The notes beneath the pieces are model-generated. The model worked only from the letters and a program-made list of their open reading frames with translations. It did not search any database and had not been told where the DNA came from. A DNA stretch of 64,000 nucleotides from Actinoplanes lutulentus (GTDB lineage: Bacteria > Actinomycetota > Actinomycetes > Mycobacteriales > Micromonosporaceae), in the NCBI RefSeq assembly GCF_003259845.1, contig NZ_QLMJ01000002.1, positions 124,001 to 188,000 on the forward strand, read 5' to 3'. The translations under genes were made by a program, and so were the position numbers. Below, piece by piece: positions 25,579 through 34,442 of the stretch (positions are counted from its first letter, which is position 1; each line of letters opens with the position of its first letter).

Positions 25579-27551
25579 GCTCAGCTGACAACACTCCCCG
25601 GCGCTGGCTTCGCCGCGCCGGGGAGGCCCGGATGGAATTCGGCGCCGATTACAACCCCGAGCAGTGGCCGCGCGAGGTCTGGGACGACGACGTACGCGCG
25701 ATGCGCGAAGCGGGCGTCACCATCGTCTCCCTCGCGATCTTCTCGTGGGCCCGTCTCCAGCCGCGGGAGGACGAGTACGACTTCGGGTGGCTCGACGACG
25801 CGATGGACCTGCTCCACGCGAACGGGATCTCGGTCGACCTCGCCACGGCCACAGCCTCGCCGCCGCCGTGGCTGACCACGAAACACCCGGAGATCCTGCC
25901 GGTGAATCGGGAGGGTAATACCGTCTGGCCGGGTGCTCGTCAGCACTGGCGGCCGACGTCGCCGGTGTTCCGGGAGCACGCGCTGCGCTTGGTGCGAGCT
26001 CTGGGCGCGCGTTACGCGGCGCACCCCGCGCTGGTCGCGTGGCATGTGAACAACGAGCTCGGCTGCCACAACGTCTACGACTTCTCCGACGACGCCGCGC
26101 GCGCGTTCCGGCAGTGGCTCTCCCACCGATACCAGACGATAGATGCGCTCAACGAGGCGTGGGGGACCGCCTTCTGGTCGCAGCGTTACGACGCGTTCGA
26201 CGAGATCCTGCCGCCCCGGATCGCCGCCTCGCACCCGAACCCGACGCAGCAGCTCGACTTCAAGCGCTTCTCCTCGGACGCGCTCAAGGAGCACCTGCGC
26301 GCTGAGAAGGCGATCCTGCGCGAGTTCACCCCGGACGTGCCGGTCACCACGAACTTCATGGTGATGGGTGAGCAGAGCCCGATGAACTACGCGGACTGGG
26401 CGGCCGAGGTCGACTTCGTCTCCAACGACCACTACGTGGTGCCCGGACCGCAGGCCCGCGACGAGCTGTCCTTCTCGGCGAACCTGACCGGCTGGCTGGC
26501 CGGCGGGCAGCCGTGGTTCCTGATGGAGCACTCCACCAGCGCGGTCAACTGGCAGCCGGTCAACGTCGCGAAACGCCCCGGCGAACTCGCCCGGGACTCG
26601 CTCACGCATGTGGCGTACGGCGCTGACGCGGTCTGTTTCTTCCAGTGGCGGCAGTCGAAGGCCGGCGCGGAGAAGTACCACTCGTCGATGCTGCCGCACG
26701 CCGGTACCGACAGTGCCGTCTTCCGGGCGGTCGCCGACCTCGGGCAGCGGCTCAAGGATCTCGCCCCGGTCGCCGGCACGCCGCGGACCGTCGCGCCGGT
26801 CGGGATCGTCTTCGACTGGGAGTCGTGGTGGGTCGCCGAGCAGGACTCGCACCCCACCGACCGGCTGCGGTACCGGCAGGAGGCGCTCGACTGGTACACC
26901 GCGCTGCTGGAGAACGGCATCCGGGCCGACGTGGTGCCGACCGGCGGTGATCTGGAGAGCTATCGGGTGCTGATCGCCCCGGTGCTGCACGTGGTTCCGG
27001 CGGCTCTCACCGAGCGGCTGACGCGATATGTCGGAAACGGGGGACATCTCGTGACGACCTACTTCTCCGGCATCGTCGACGAGAACGACCACGTCTGGCT
27101 CGGCGGATACCCGGGTGCGCTGCGTGACCTGCTCGGCATCCGGATCGAGGAGTTCGCGCCGCTGCTCGACCACGAGAGCGTAGAACTCGACAACGGTGTG
27201 ACCGGGACGCTGTGGACCGACCGGATCGACGTGACCGGGCCGGAGGTCGAGGTGCTCGCCCGGTACAAGACCGGTGAGCAGGCCGAACGTGCCGCCATCA
27301 CCCGCCGGCCGGTGGGCAGCGGCTCGGCCGCGTACGTGTCGACCCGTCTCGGCGCGGACGGGCTGGCCACGGTGCTGCCGGCGCTGCTCGCGCCGACCGG
27401 TGTGGTCAGCGAGCTGCCGGCCGAACTGCGGGGCCGGGTCGAACTCGCGATCCGTGGTTCACACCGGTTCCTGATCAACCGCACCGACGAGCCGATCGAC
27501 CTGCCCGACGGTGGGGGAGTGCTGGAGGCGCGTGGCGTACGCGTGCTCTGA
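25575..27551 (+). CDS. GH42 beta-galactosidase
   Basis: The 658-residue enzyme opens its catalytic domain with FGADYNPEQWP (residues 22-32). The acid/base is Glu161 in HVNNELGCHN and the nucleophile Glu319 in FLMEHSTSAVNW. A trimerisation domain and a small beta domain follow, as in other GH42 enzymes. No signal peptide is present, so imported oligosaccharides are split in the cytoplasm. The start overlaps the binding-protein stop by ATGA, although ATG 25632 just before the catalytic domain is also possible. Confidence 0.92.
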   Translation: MSSADNTPRRWLRRAGEARMEFGADYNPEQWPREVWDDDVRAMREAGVTIVSLAIFSWARLQPREDEYDFGWLDDAMDLLHANGISVDLATATASPPPWLTTKHPEILPVNREGNTVWPGARQHWRPTSPVFREHALRLVRALGARYAAHPALVAWHVNNELGCHNVYDFSDDAARAFRQWLSHRYQTIDALNEAWGTAFWSQRYDAFDEILPPRIAASHPNPTQQLDFKRFSSDALKEHLRAEKAILREFTPDVPVTTNFMVMGEQSPMNYADWAAEVDFVSNDHYVVPGPQARDELSFSANLTGWLAGGQPWFLMEHSTSAVNWQPVNVAKRPGELARDSLTHVAYGADAVCFFQWRQSKAGAEKYHSSMLPHAGTDSAVFRAVADLGQRLKDLAPVAGTPRTVAPVGIVFDWESWWVAEQDSHPTDRLRYRQEALDWYTALLENGIRADVVPTGGDLESYRVLIAPVLHVVPAALTERLTRYVGNGGHLVTTYFSGIVDENDHVWLGGYPGALRDLLGIRIEEFAPLLDHESVELDNGVTGTLWTDRIDVTGPEVEVLARYKTGEQAERAAITRRPVGSGSAAYVSTRLGADGLATVLPALLAPTGVVSELPAELRGRVELAIRGSHRFLINRTDEPIDLPDGGGVLEARGVRVL

Positions 27552-27560
27552 GTGTCTGAT

Positions 27561-27593
27561 CCCGGGTGCCCGGCTTGTCGCCGGGCACCCGGG
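27561..27593. terminator. Bidirectional hairpin terminator candidate
   Basis: CCCGGGTGCCCGGC (27561-27574) and its exact complement (27580-27593) form a 14-bp stem with a 5-base loop, TTGTC. It lies between the ends of two convergent genes. No T run is present, as is common in high-GC actinobacteria. Confidence 0.75.
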
Positions 27594-27599
27594 TCTCGC

Positions 27600-28493
27600 T
27601 TACGCGGGTGGGACCGGACGGAACGCCGTCGCGGCCGACTCGCTCAATATCAGACGATCGCCATCCAGGGCCACATATCGGCTCGGATAATTGTATGAAC
27701 GTAGTGCCAGCGCCGTGCCCGAGGATATCGACGCGGTGCAGAAAGTGCTGTCCTCGTCGAACAGTTTCGAACGGCCCGCCTGGTCCAGACGGATTCCGTA
27801 GTCCCGGTGCCGCAGATAATATCCGGGAAAGTTAACTGATTCGAGCGAGAAGCAGTCGGAAGCGGACCTCCCGGAACGAATCACGAAACGTGAGTCGGCC
27901 CGATCACCCTCACTGCTGCCCGACGAGATCGGGTCGATGCGCGCGACATAGTCGCGGTGCCGCACCCGGTAACCGGTCCGGAACGCGGGCTCCAGGCCGA
28001 CCGTGGAGCCGACGGTCAGCGCGACCGGCGGCACCGTGCTCCTCGACGGCGACGGCTTCGGCGCCTTGGACGGCGACGCCGCCGCCTTCGATGCCGAACT
28101 CCTGGTCGCGACCGGTGCGACCGCCGGGGAGGTGACTGTCGTGCGGCTGGGTGGCGGCCGCAGGGAAATCGTCTCCTCAGGCAGAATCGGGAAAGCCGGC
28201 ATGTCCGGCCACGGTGCTTGGCTCTGCGCGGCGACCGGCGCCGGCGTCTCCTCGTCGCTGTCGTTGAGCGCGACGATCGCGGTCACCGCACACCCCAGGG
28301 CGGCGACGACTGCCAGGAGCAGGAAGTGCCGTGCGGGGCGCGCCGGTGGGGTCGCACCGGGGCCGAGCGCACGCTGTTGCGGCACTCGGGGAAGTGCCGG
28401 ACGCCCGCCTTCGTAGCCGGGCTCGGAGGAGGAGGAATACGGCGGCACCCAACCGCCGACGCGAAGCCGGTTTCGGCTCTCATCTTCCGGCAT
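27600..28493 (-). CDS. Membrane-anchored protein with CBM42 (AbfB)-like domain
   Basis: The 297-residue protein has a cytoplasmic N-terminus rich in Pro and Gly, one membrane helix (about 57-76), a Ser/Pro/Thr stalk (about 80-160) and a C-terminal beta-trefoil of about 130 residues. The trefoil has YRVRHRDYVARID and YYLRHRDYGIRLD repeats, the pattern of arabinofuranose-binding CBM42/AbfB modules. It may hold arabinan or arabinogalactan at the cell surface. No catalytic domain is attached, which is unusual. ATG 28493 is used; GGAAAG lies upstream. Confidence 0.75.
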   Translation of the reverse strand: MPEDESRNRLRVGGWVPPYSSSSEPGYEGGRPALPRVPQQRALGPGATPPARPARHFLLLAVVAALGCAVTAIVALNDSDEETPAPVAAQSQAPWPDMPAFPILPEETISLRPPPSRTTVTSPAVAPVATRSSASKAAASPSKAPKPSPSRSTVPPVALTVGSTVGLEPAFRTGYRVRHRDYVARIDPISSGSSEGDRADSRFVIRSGRSASDCFSLESVNFPGYYLRHRDYGIRLDQAGRSKLFDEDSTFCTASISSGTALALRSYNYPSRYVALDGDRLILSESAATAFRPVPPA

Positions 28494-28518
28494 CAATTTC
28501 GCTTTCCGTAGGAACGTC

Positions 28519-28550
28519 GATCATTACCACTTAATGGTTCGATAATGATC
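28519..28550. promoter_or_regulatory. AT-rich inverted repeat in a divergent promoter region
   Basis: GATCATTA (28519-28526) and TAATGATC (28543-28550) are exact complements 16 bases apart, with a smaller CCA/TGG pair inside. The site is the AT-richest part of the gap between two divergent membrane protein genes and may be an operator or promoter core. Confidence 0.5.
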
Positions 28551-28685
28551 TACAGGTTACCGACGGTTCAGGGCAAGGGTTTGGGGCCAGGGAATTCATA
28601 TGGGAGCGATCCCAGTCGAACTGATCGGACCTCTCGTCCGTATCTCTGGCCGGAGCCACCCGCGCGCCGACCGAGGAGAGTACGC

Positions 28686-29690
28686 GTGGACAGTCCTGTC
28701 GCACCCGCCCTGCCGACGCCGGATCCCGTGCCGCCGGCCAAGCCCACCCTGCCTGACATCTCCGAGTACTGGCCCGATCCCGATCGGCCGCCGCACCGCC
28801 TCGGGCCGCCCGCCGATCACTACGAACTGCCCGGCACCGAAGCGACCCGGACCGGCCTCGGGCTCGCCGACGACGCGTATCCCGGCTCTGCCCGGCCCAC
28901 TCTGGAGCTTCACCTGCATCCCCGGCCGCGGCGCGGGTTCCGGCGTACCGGAGTGGTGGTCGGAGCGCTCCTGGCGCTCCTGGCTCTCGCGGGCTGGTTG
29001 GTGTTGCGCGACGGCGAGCAGGAGACCCGGCTGCCGGCCTTCGAGCAACCCGCGGCGCTGGCGCCCGGCAACCCGCCCGTGGTGATCGGCGAACCGGAAC
29101 CGAGCCAGGCCGTCGCGGTGCCGGACGCGGCCACCCTCGAATTCGTCGACGGCACCACCGAGGTCAACGTGACGATCGGAACCGTGCCGAGCGGCTGGTT
29201 CCGGGTCACCAGCCCGGACGGCAGCGGCGTCACACCCCGTGCCCAGCTCGACGGCGACACGGTCAAGGTCTTCGTCGAACCGACCGGCCCGGAAGGCCCG
29301 GCCCGGGTGGACGTGCTGCTCAGCGAGGACGTCACCTGGTCGCTGCGGATGCGCGGCGGCGCCCGGGTCGCGAACTTCGACCTGACCCGGGGCAAACTCG
29401 ACCGGATCGACCTGCTCGGCGGCACCGCCCGCACGAGCATCGCCCTGCCCGCCGCCGACACCGCGATCCCGATCCTGATGGGCGGCGGCGTCAACACCTG
29501 GCGGATCAGCACGGACGGCGAGGTCCCGGTACGCGCCGAGTTCCGCAAGGGCGCCGGAACCGTGTCGCTGTACGGCAAACGTGACCGCGGCATCGCCGTC
29601 GGTACCACGAGTACCGCGGGCAGTGGCGACGACGCGGTCGACATCACGGCGGAATCCGGCATCGGGACGCTGACCGTGACAGCACGGTGA
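28686..29690 (+). CDS. Single-pass membrane protein with beta-rich outer domain
   Basis: The 334-residue protein has a Pro-rich cytoplasmic N-terminus (1-86), one membrane helix (about 88-107) and an outer domain (about 110-334) full of short beta-strand-like segments, including VNVTIGTVPSGWFRV and repeated Gly-rich turns. I do not recognise a family. GTG 28686 is chosen because GAGGAG precedes it by 7 bases; a longer frame from 28545 lacks such a site. Topology resembles the CBM42 protein encoded divergently. Confidence 0.65.
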   Translation: MDSPVAPALPTPDPVPPAKPTLPDISEYWPDPDRPPHRLGPPADHYELPGTEATRTGLGLADDAYPGSARPTLELHLHPRPRRGFRRTGVVVGALLALLALAGWLVLRDGEQETRLPAFEQPAALAPGNPPVVIGEPEPSQAVAVPDAATLEFVDGTTEVNVTIGTVPSGWFRVTSPDGSGVTPRAQLDGDTVKVFVEPTGPEGPARVDVLLSEDVTWSLRMRGGARVANFDLTRGKLDRIDLLGGTARTSIALPAADTAIPILMGGGVNTWRISTDGEVPVRAEFRKGAGTVSLYGKRDRGIAVGTTSTAGSGDDAVDITAESGIGTLTVTAR

Positions 29691-29750
29691 CGCTGGTTGA
29701 TCTTTGACCCTGGCTGGCGTCGCCCTCGCCCGGTTCGGCACAATTCCGGC

Positions 29751-30356
29751 GTGACACGAGCAGAGGGCGACGCCGCACCACCGGAGACCACGGTCTCACT
29801 GGACTACTTCACCGGGCTCTACCTGGCGAAGGACGATCCGTGGGACGTGGCGACCAAGTGGCACAACCAGCGTAAATACGCGGTCACCCTGGCGAGCCTG
29901 CCCCGCGAGCGCTACGAACGCTGTTACGAGCCGGGCGCCTCGATCGGCCTGTTCACCCGGATGCTGGCACCCCGCTGCGACACGATCCTGGCCACCGACA
30001 GCGTCGAGGAAGCCGTCCAGCAGGCCCGCGACAACACCGCCGACCTCCCGAACGTCACCGTCGAGCGCGCCATGGTCCCCGCCGACATGCCCTCCGGAAC
30101 GTTCGACCTGGTGGTCATCGGCGACCTGCTCTACTACCTGTCAGCCGCCGACCTCGACGCGTTCCTGACCGGCCTGCTGGACCGCCTCGAACCGGGCGGC
30201 GACCTGGTCTCCCTGCACTTCCGCAACCGCGACAGCGACGGCGATTACGACGGCCATCACGTCCACGAGACCTTGGCGGCCCTCCCGGGCCTCGACCGCC
30301 TCATCCACCACGAAGACGAGTGGTTCCTCTTGGACGTCCTCCGCCGGCTCCCCTGA
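29751..30356 (+). CDS. NodS-like SAM-dependent methyltransferase
   Basis: The 201-residue protein has the SAM motif I YEPGASIGLFTRMLA, the acidic ATD end of strand 2, and FDLVVIGDLLYYL as motif IV. The opening YFTGLYLAKDDPWDVATKWHNQRKYAVTLASL is typical of NodS-family methyltransferases that sit next to PIG-L or glycosyltransferase genes in other actinobacteria. The substrate is unknown. The start is GTG 29751, with no strong ribosome site. Confidence 0.8.
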   Translation: MTRAEGDAAPPETTVSLDYFTGLYLAKDDPWDVATKWHNQRKYAVTLASLPRERYERCYEPGASIGLFTRMLAPRCDTILATDSVEEAVQQARDNTADLPNVTVERAMVPADMPSGTFDLVVIGDLLYYLSAADLDAFLTGLLDRLEPGGDLVSLHFRNRDSDGDYDGHHVHETLAALPGLDRLIHHEDEWFLLDVLRRLP

Positions 30357-30442
30357 GGGTACGCCCAAAGCCCGCAAAGCCCCCAAACCACGACAGCCCC
30401 GCCGGCGTCGCAGGGGCCTCCGCGCTTAAGCCTCGTCGCACG

Positions 30443-30515
30443 GGCCTCGTAGCAGGGAGCGAGCCGTAGCTCAGACCTGTTACGAGGCCGTGATGACCTA
30501 TCTGAGCTACGGCTC
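30443..30515. repeat. Two interlocked inverted repeats
   Basis: Arm A GGCCTCGTA (30443-30451) pairs with TACGAGGCC (30481-30489). Arm B GAGCCGTAGCTCAGA (30461-30475) pairs with TCTGAGCTACGGCTC (30501-30515). The order A-B-A'-B' would give a pseudoknot if both formed in RNA, or two alternative hairpins. No gene is evident here. Confidence 0.75.
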
Positions 30516-30586
30516 ATCCCGGGCGGCCGGGTCCGGTTTCCGCCCGGGGAGGCCGTGGGCAGCACGCCGCGAGCGCCCCCTCCGGT

Positions 30587-30629
30587 GCGTGTCGATTTTG
30601 GGGGCGTATCGAACCCGAAGTCGACACAC
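30587..30629. repeat. Solitary copy of the 43-nt hairpin unit
   Basis: This segment starts GCGTGTCGATTTT and ends AAGTCGACACAC, matching in length and both arms the units of the array at 21030-21255, 9.3 kb away. It shows that the unit is dispersed. Confidence 0.8.
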
Positions 30630-30667
30630 CCGTCTGGCCCGCGCGATCTTGGGCCGCACGACACGAC

Positions 30668-30824
30668 ACGGCACCGGCACGGGCACAGGCACGGCACCGG
30701 CACGGGCACAGGCACGGCACCGGCCCGGGCACGGCACCGGCACGGCACCGGCCCGGGCACGGCACCGGCACGGCACCGGCATGGGCACGGCACCGGCACG
30801 AGCACCGGCACCCCCACGGCACGG
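30668..30824. repeat. GGCAC-based minisatellite
   Basis: About 155 bases consist of GGCACN hexamers mixed with GCACC pentamers, with higher-order repeats visible. It lies just downstream of the propeller lipoprotein gene (minus strand). Open frames across it are compositional artefacts. Confidence 0.85.
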
Positions 30825-30830
30825 CTTTGG

Positions 30831-32048
30831 TTAGTGGGCTGCGTGCAGGGCTTGGATTTTCGGGATCGGGGTGGTGCCGGTGGGCGTACCCGATGGGGTT
30901 TTCAGGCAGTGCACCTGGTCGGCGGTTGCGGCATGGAGCCTGAGCCCGTCGGGGGTTAGGGCCAGGCCGCGTAGCGGACCTGGTAGCGGGTGGCTCGCCG
31001 TCGTCGCGTCGGTTGAGCGGTCCAGGGCCGTGACCGTGTCGCCGCCACCGACGAACGCGTGGGTGGCGGTCAGCTTCAGGAACGCACTCGCGGCGGGCTG
31101 TGTCGAGAACGCGTTCGCTGCGGTCGGCGCGTCCACCACCCGGGTGATCGTCAAGGTTGACGGGTCGGCGTAGGCGAGTTTGCCGGAGCCCAGGTCGGCT
31201 ACCGCGATGTGGCGGGCGTCGGCGGCGATGGCGTGCGCGGCCGGTGGGCTGGCGCCGAACGGGTGGGGCAGGTCCAGGCAGTATGCCCAGCGGTCGGTCA
31301 GATGCAGGACGTGCACGAATGCGTGGGCGTTGCCGGGGCGGCCGGAGAGCAGGTCGCGGGTGTGCGCGTGGCCGGGCTGGTGGGTGTAGAGCGTGAACAA
31401 CATCGTGCCGTCGGCGGAGAGGACCGCCTGGCGGCCTTCGCCGCGCATCTCCTCCTCGGCGCCGGGCGGTACCGCGGTCTTGTCGCGGGTGTTCAGCGGG
31501 TGCAGTTCGCCGGATCGCAGGTCGAGCAGGCGGACCCGGTAGTGGTCGGGTGCGGTCGCGGGCAGCCATTCCAGGACGAACAGGCCGGATGCGTCGGTGG
31601 TGAAGGCGTCCGGTTCGATCACGCCGGGCAGCCGGAACTTGCGCGGCCCGCCGGGCGAGGCGATCAGGATCGGCGACCATTCCCGGCCGGGCGGGACCGT
31701 ATCTATGACACCGTCCGGGGTCAGTGCGCACGACCTGCCGTCCGCGGAGATCGCCCGGGGCTGCCACCCGCCCCCGTAACTGTCGCTGCGGATGACAGCC
31801 CCGGAGACCGGGTCGATCTGGTCCAGGCCGTCGCTGCGGGCGGAATACAGGAACCGGCCGTCGTGGCTGAGCGTCGCGGCATGGCCGATGACCTGCTGGC
31901 CGGACGAGGAGGCCCGGACCAGGCCGCGATCGGTCTCCACGAGCAGGACGTCCTGCAGGGAGAACGCGGCCGAGGAGGGGCGGGAACGGCACGCCGTCAG
32001 CGTCAGCCCCGCTCCGGCCAGGACAAGGAAGTTCCGCCGAGTCGTCAT
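30831..32048 (-). CDS. Lipoprotein with predicted beta-propeller
   Basis: The 405-residue protein has a twin-arginine N-terminus, MTTRRNFLVLAGAG, and a lipobox TLTAC with Cys20. The rest contains many blade-like repeats (GRFLYSARSDGLDQID, GTMLFTLYTHQPG, GLALTPDGLRLHAATADQ), resembling YVTN-type propellers. No catalytic signature is seen. It is divergent from an ECF sigma factor gene. No ribosome site precedes the ATG, so a leaderless message is possible. Confidence 0.75.
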   Translation of the reverse strand: MTTRRNFLVLAGAGLTLTACRSRPSSAAFSLQDVLLVETDRGLVRASSSGQQVIGHAATLSHDGRFLYSARSDGLDQIDPVSGAVIRSDSYGGGWQPRAISADGRSCALTPDGVIDTVPPGREWSPILIASPGGPRKFRLPGVIEPDAFTTDASGLFVLEWLPATAPDHYRVRLLDLRSGELHPLNTRDKTAVPPGAEEEMRGEGRQAVLSADGTMLFTLYTHQPGHAHTRDLLSGRPGNAHAFVHVLHLTDRWAYCLDLPHPFGASPPAAHAIAADARHIAVADLGSGKLAYADPSTLTITRVVDAPTAANAFSTQPAASAFLKLTATHAFVGGGDTVTALDRSTDATTASHPLPGPLRGLALTPDGLRLHAATADQVHCLKTPSGTPTGTTPIPKIQALHAAH

Positions 32049-32108
32049 GCAAAGCAGGACACCGCCCGCCGGGAACCGGTTCCCGATCGGCGGTGTCTCT
32101 ATGTTGTG

Positions 32109-32669
32109 GTGAAGGGGGCGGCCATCGATTTCGACGAGGCGGATGCCGTGGCGAGGGCCCGCGGCGGCGATCTGGACGCGTACGAGGTTCTGGTCGCTCG
32201 CTTCACCGCGCCCGCTCATCGGGCCGCGGCGCTGCTCGGGGCGGGCGCCGACGCGGACGACGTGGTGCAGGAGGCGTTCGTGAAGGCGTACCGGGGGCTG
32301 GGGCGTTATCGCGGTGAGGGCTTCAAGGCGTGGCTGCTGGCGATCGTGGCCAACGAGACCCGCAATCTGATCAGATCCCGTCAGCGCCGGGCCGGTCTGC
32401 TGAAGCGGGCCGCGGAACCCGAGACGCTGGAGATCGATCCGGCGGAGACGGCGGAGGCTTCCGAGCGGCGGCGGTTCCTCGTCGAGCAGCTGCGGGCGCT
32501 CGACACGCGGGATCGTGAGGTGCTCACCTGCCGTTACCTGCTGGATCTGTCCGAGGCGGAGACCGCGACGACGCTCGGCCTGCCCCGCGGAACGGTGAAG
32601 TCGCGGACCGCTCGGGCGCTGACCCGGCTGCGGGATCGGATGCCTGTGCGGGAGGCGCCCGGTGCGTGA
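32109..32669 (+). CDS. ECF RNA polymerase sigma factor
   Basis: The 186-residue protein has region 2 (ARARGGDLDAYEVLVARF, then DADDVVQEAFVKAYRGLGRY and FKAWLLAIVANETRNLIRSR) and region 4 (LDTRDREVLTCRYLLDLSEAETATTLGLPRGTVKSRTARALTRLR). The GTG start at 32109 is tentative; another GTG is at 32106 and neither has a good ribosome site. It overlaps the following membrane protein gene by 8 bases, the usual arrangement of a sigma factor and its anti-sigma partner. Confidence 0.87.
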   Translation: MKGAAIDFDEADAVARARGGDLDAYEVLVARFTAPAHRAAALLGAGADADDVVQEAFVKAYRGLGRYRGEGFKAWLLAIVANETRNLIRSRQRRAGLLKRAAEPETLEIDPAETAEASERRRFLVEQLRALDTRDREVLTCRYLLDLSEAETATTLGLPRGTVKSRTARALTRLRDRMPVREAPGA

Positions 32670-33399
32670 CGACGACGAGCTGATCGGTGAGTTGCGTGAG
32701 GCCGGGCGGGCTTTGCGCGTACCCCAGGCTCTTGATCAGAGGAACGCGGTGCGTGCGCGCCTCACTGCGCCGGCGCCGCGACTGCGTCGCGTGCGCCTGG
32801 CGGCAATCTCCCTGGTGGCGGCCTTGATCGCGACGCTCACCCTGGTCGCTCCGGCACGCGCCGCGGTGGTCCAGGTGGTCGGTGATCTTCTGCGTGTGGC
32901 AGGGATTTCGGTACGCGCGGAGCACCCGCCCACTGATCTCCCGGTGGACCCGAGCCCTCTGCCGTCGACCGTTTCGTCCGATCTGGACGAGGCTCGCCGG
33001 GTGGCCGCCTTCCCGGTCATGGTGCCGGTTGATCTAGGTCCGCCGGAGGAGGTGCTGCTCGCCGATCCCGGGCCGGACGGCAAGCCGCGGGTGGTGACGA
33101 TGACGTTCCGTGGTGGGGCGGTGCGGTTCGATCAGTTCGACGGAGCCCTCGACGGCGGGTTCCTGAAGACCACACCCGACGCCGAATGGGTAGACCTTGG
33201 CACCGGTGCACCCCTCGCGGCGTGGCTCCCGGAGGCGCATCCACTGACCTATATCGGTCGTGACGGCGTGACACGTACCGAGACGACGCGTCTCGCCGGA
33301 CCGACTTTGATCTGGTCGTCGACCCGAGAGCTCACCTATCGGCTGGAGGGGCTTCGGACACTCGACGAGGCGACGGCTCTGGCGCGCTCGGTGCAGTGA
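32662..33399 (+). CDS. Membrane-anchored probable anti-sigma factor
   Basis: The 245-residue protein has a cytoplasmic N-terminus (about 1-43) rich in charged residues, one membrane helix (about 45-64) and an extracytoplasmic domain (about 70-245), with segments such as FPVMVPVDLGPPEEV and VVTMTFRGGAVRFDQFDG. It overlaps the ECF gene by 8 bases. It probably binds the sigma factor until an external signal arrives. The outer domain resembles DUF4367-like sensors, an impression I hold weakly. Confidence 0.72.
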   Translation: MRDDDELIGELREAGRALRVPQALDQRNAVRARLTAPAPRLRRVRLAAISLVAALIATLTLVAPARAAVVQVVGDLLRVAGISVRAEHPPTDLPVDPSPLPSTVSSDLDEARRVAAFPVMVPVDLGPPEEVLLADPGPDGKPRVVTMTFRGGAVRFDQFDGALDGGFLKTTPDAEWVDLGTGAPLAAWLPEAHPLTYIGRDGVTRTETTRLAGPTLIWSSTRELTYRLEGLRTLDEATALARSVQ

Positions 33400-33429
33400 T
33401 CATTTAGGGAGAAGGTACCGTTTGTCCGG

Positions 33430-34437
33430 ATGAGAACTCTGCCTGCTCTCTGTGGACTCGCCGCTCTGGTCGCTCTCGGTGGTTGCACGGCCGACCCTTC
33501 GCCGCAGCCGTCACCGACCACCACCGCCTCGGCCGCACCATCCTCGGCCGCCGAAGAGTTCTATGTGGAGCCGGACGCTCCCGCCGTCGGGCAGGTCGTC
33601 ACGTGGACGGCCGGCGGGCGCGCCGCCGACGCCGCCGCGGTACGCCGGATCGCCGAGTCACCGGCCGCCGTCTGGTTCGCCGACGGCGAGCCCGGATATG
33701 CCGACCGGGCCCGTGCGCTGGTCACCGCGGCCGCCGCGGCTGGACGCACGCCGGTGCTGGTCGCCTATTACGTGCCGGAGCGGGACTGCGGGGCGTACTC
33801 CGGGGGAGGGGCGCCGGACGCGGCCTCGTACCGCACCTGGATCGCCGGGCTGGCCGGGGCGCTGGGCGACTCCCGCGCCATCGTGGTGCTGGAGCCGGAC
33901 GCCGTGACCCACGTGCTGCAGGGCTGCGTGAGCGGCCCGTCCGCCGAGGAGCGGTACACCCTGCTCAGCGAAGCGATCAGCACGCTCAAGGCCGCGCCGG
34001 GCGCCCGGGTCTATCTCGACGGTGGCAACCCCAGTTGGGTACGCGACGTCGACCGGGTGGCGGCCGCCCTGGTCAAAGCAGGGGTGAAGAACGCCGACGG
34101 CTTCAGCCTGAACGTGGCGAACTTCGAGACGACCGAGGCGAACGTCGGCTACGGCACGAAGATCTCGGATCGGCTCGGCGGCGCCCGGTTCGTCATCGAC
34201 ACGAGCCGCAACGGCAACGGGCCGGCCGCGGTCGACGCCCGGGACGCCGAGGGGCACTGGTGCAATCCGGAGGGGCGGGCACTCGGGCCGTCACCGACCA
34301 CGCAGACCGGCGAGGCGCTGGTGGACGCGTACCTGTGGGTGAAACGGCCGGGAGAGTCCGACGGCGAGTGCCGCGCGGGTGCTCCCCCGGCCGGTCAGTG
34401 GTGGCCTGAGTACGCCCTGGAGCTGGCGACCAATTAA
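33430..34437 (+). CDS. GH6 family glycosidase lipoprotein (endoglucanase/cellobiohydrolase type)
   Basis: The 335-residue protein has a lipobox LVALGGC (Cys19), a Ser/Thr/Pro linker (20-45) and a GH6 barrel. GH6 hallmarks present are YYVPERDCGAYSGGG, VVLEPDAV, FVIDTSRNGNG, WCNPEGRALG and YLWVKRPGESDGEC; the Asp of ERDCGAYSGG and that of LEPDA correspond to catalytic acid region residues. In Streptomyces a GH6 protein (CslZ) works with CslA and GlxA to trim a beta-1,4 glycan at hyphal tips; here the gene is convergent with glxA, which fits that partnership. It may respond to the upstream sigma factor. Confidence 0.88.
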   Translation: MRTLPALCGLAALVALGGCTADPSPQPSPTTTASAAPSSAAEEFYVEPDAPAVGQVVTWTAGGRAADAAAVRRIAESPAAVWFADGEPGYADRARALVTAAAAAGRTPVLVAYYVPERDCGAYSGGGAPDAASYRTWIAGLAGALGDSRAIVVLEPDAVTHVLQGCVSGPSAEERYTLLSEAISTLKAAPGARVYLDGGNPSWVRDVDRVAAALVKAGVKNADGFSLNVANFETTEANVGYGTKISDRLGGARFVIDTSRNGNGPAAVDARDAEGHWCNPEGRALGPSPTTQTGEALVDAYLWVKRPGESDGECRAGAPPAGQWWPEYALELATN

Positions 34438-34442
34438 CTTCT

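Noticed and set aside
30507..30834. Open frames rich in repeated Arg-His-Gly-Thr or Pro-Val-Pro-Cys across the minisatellite
   Set aside because: They are translations of GGCAC repeats, with no domain and no start site.
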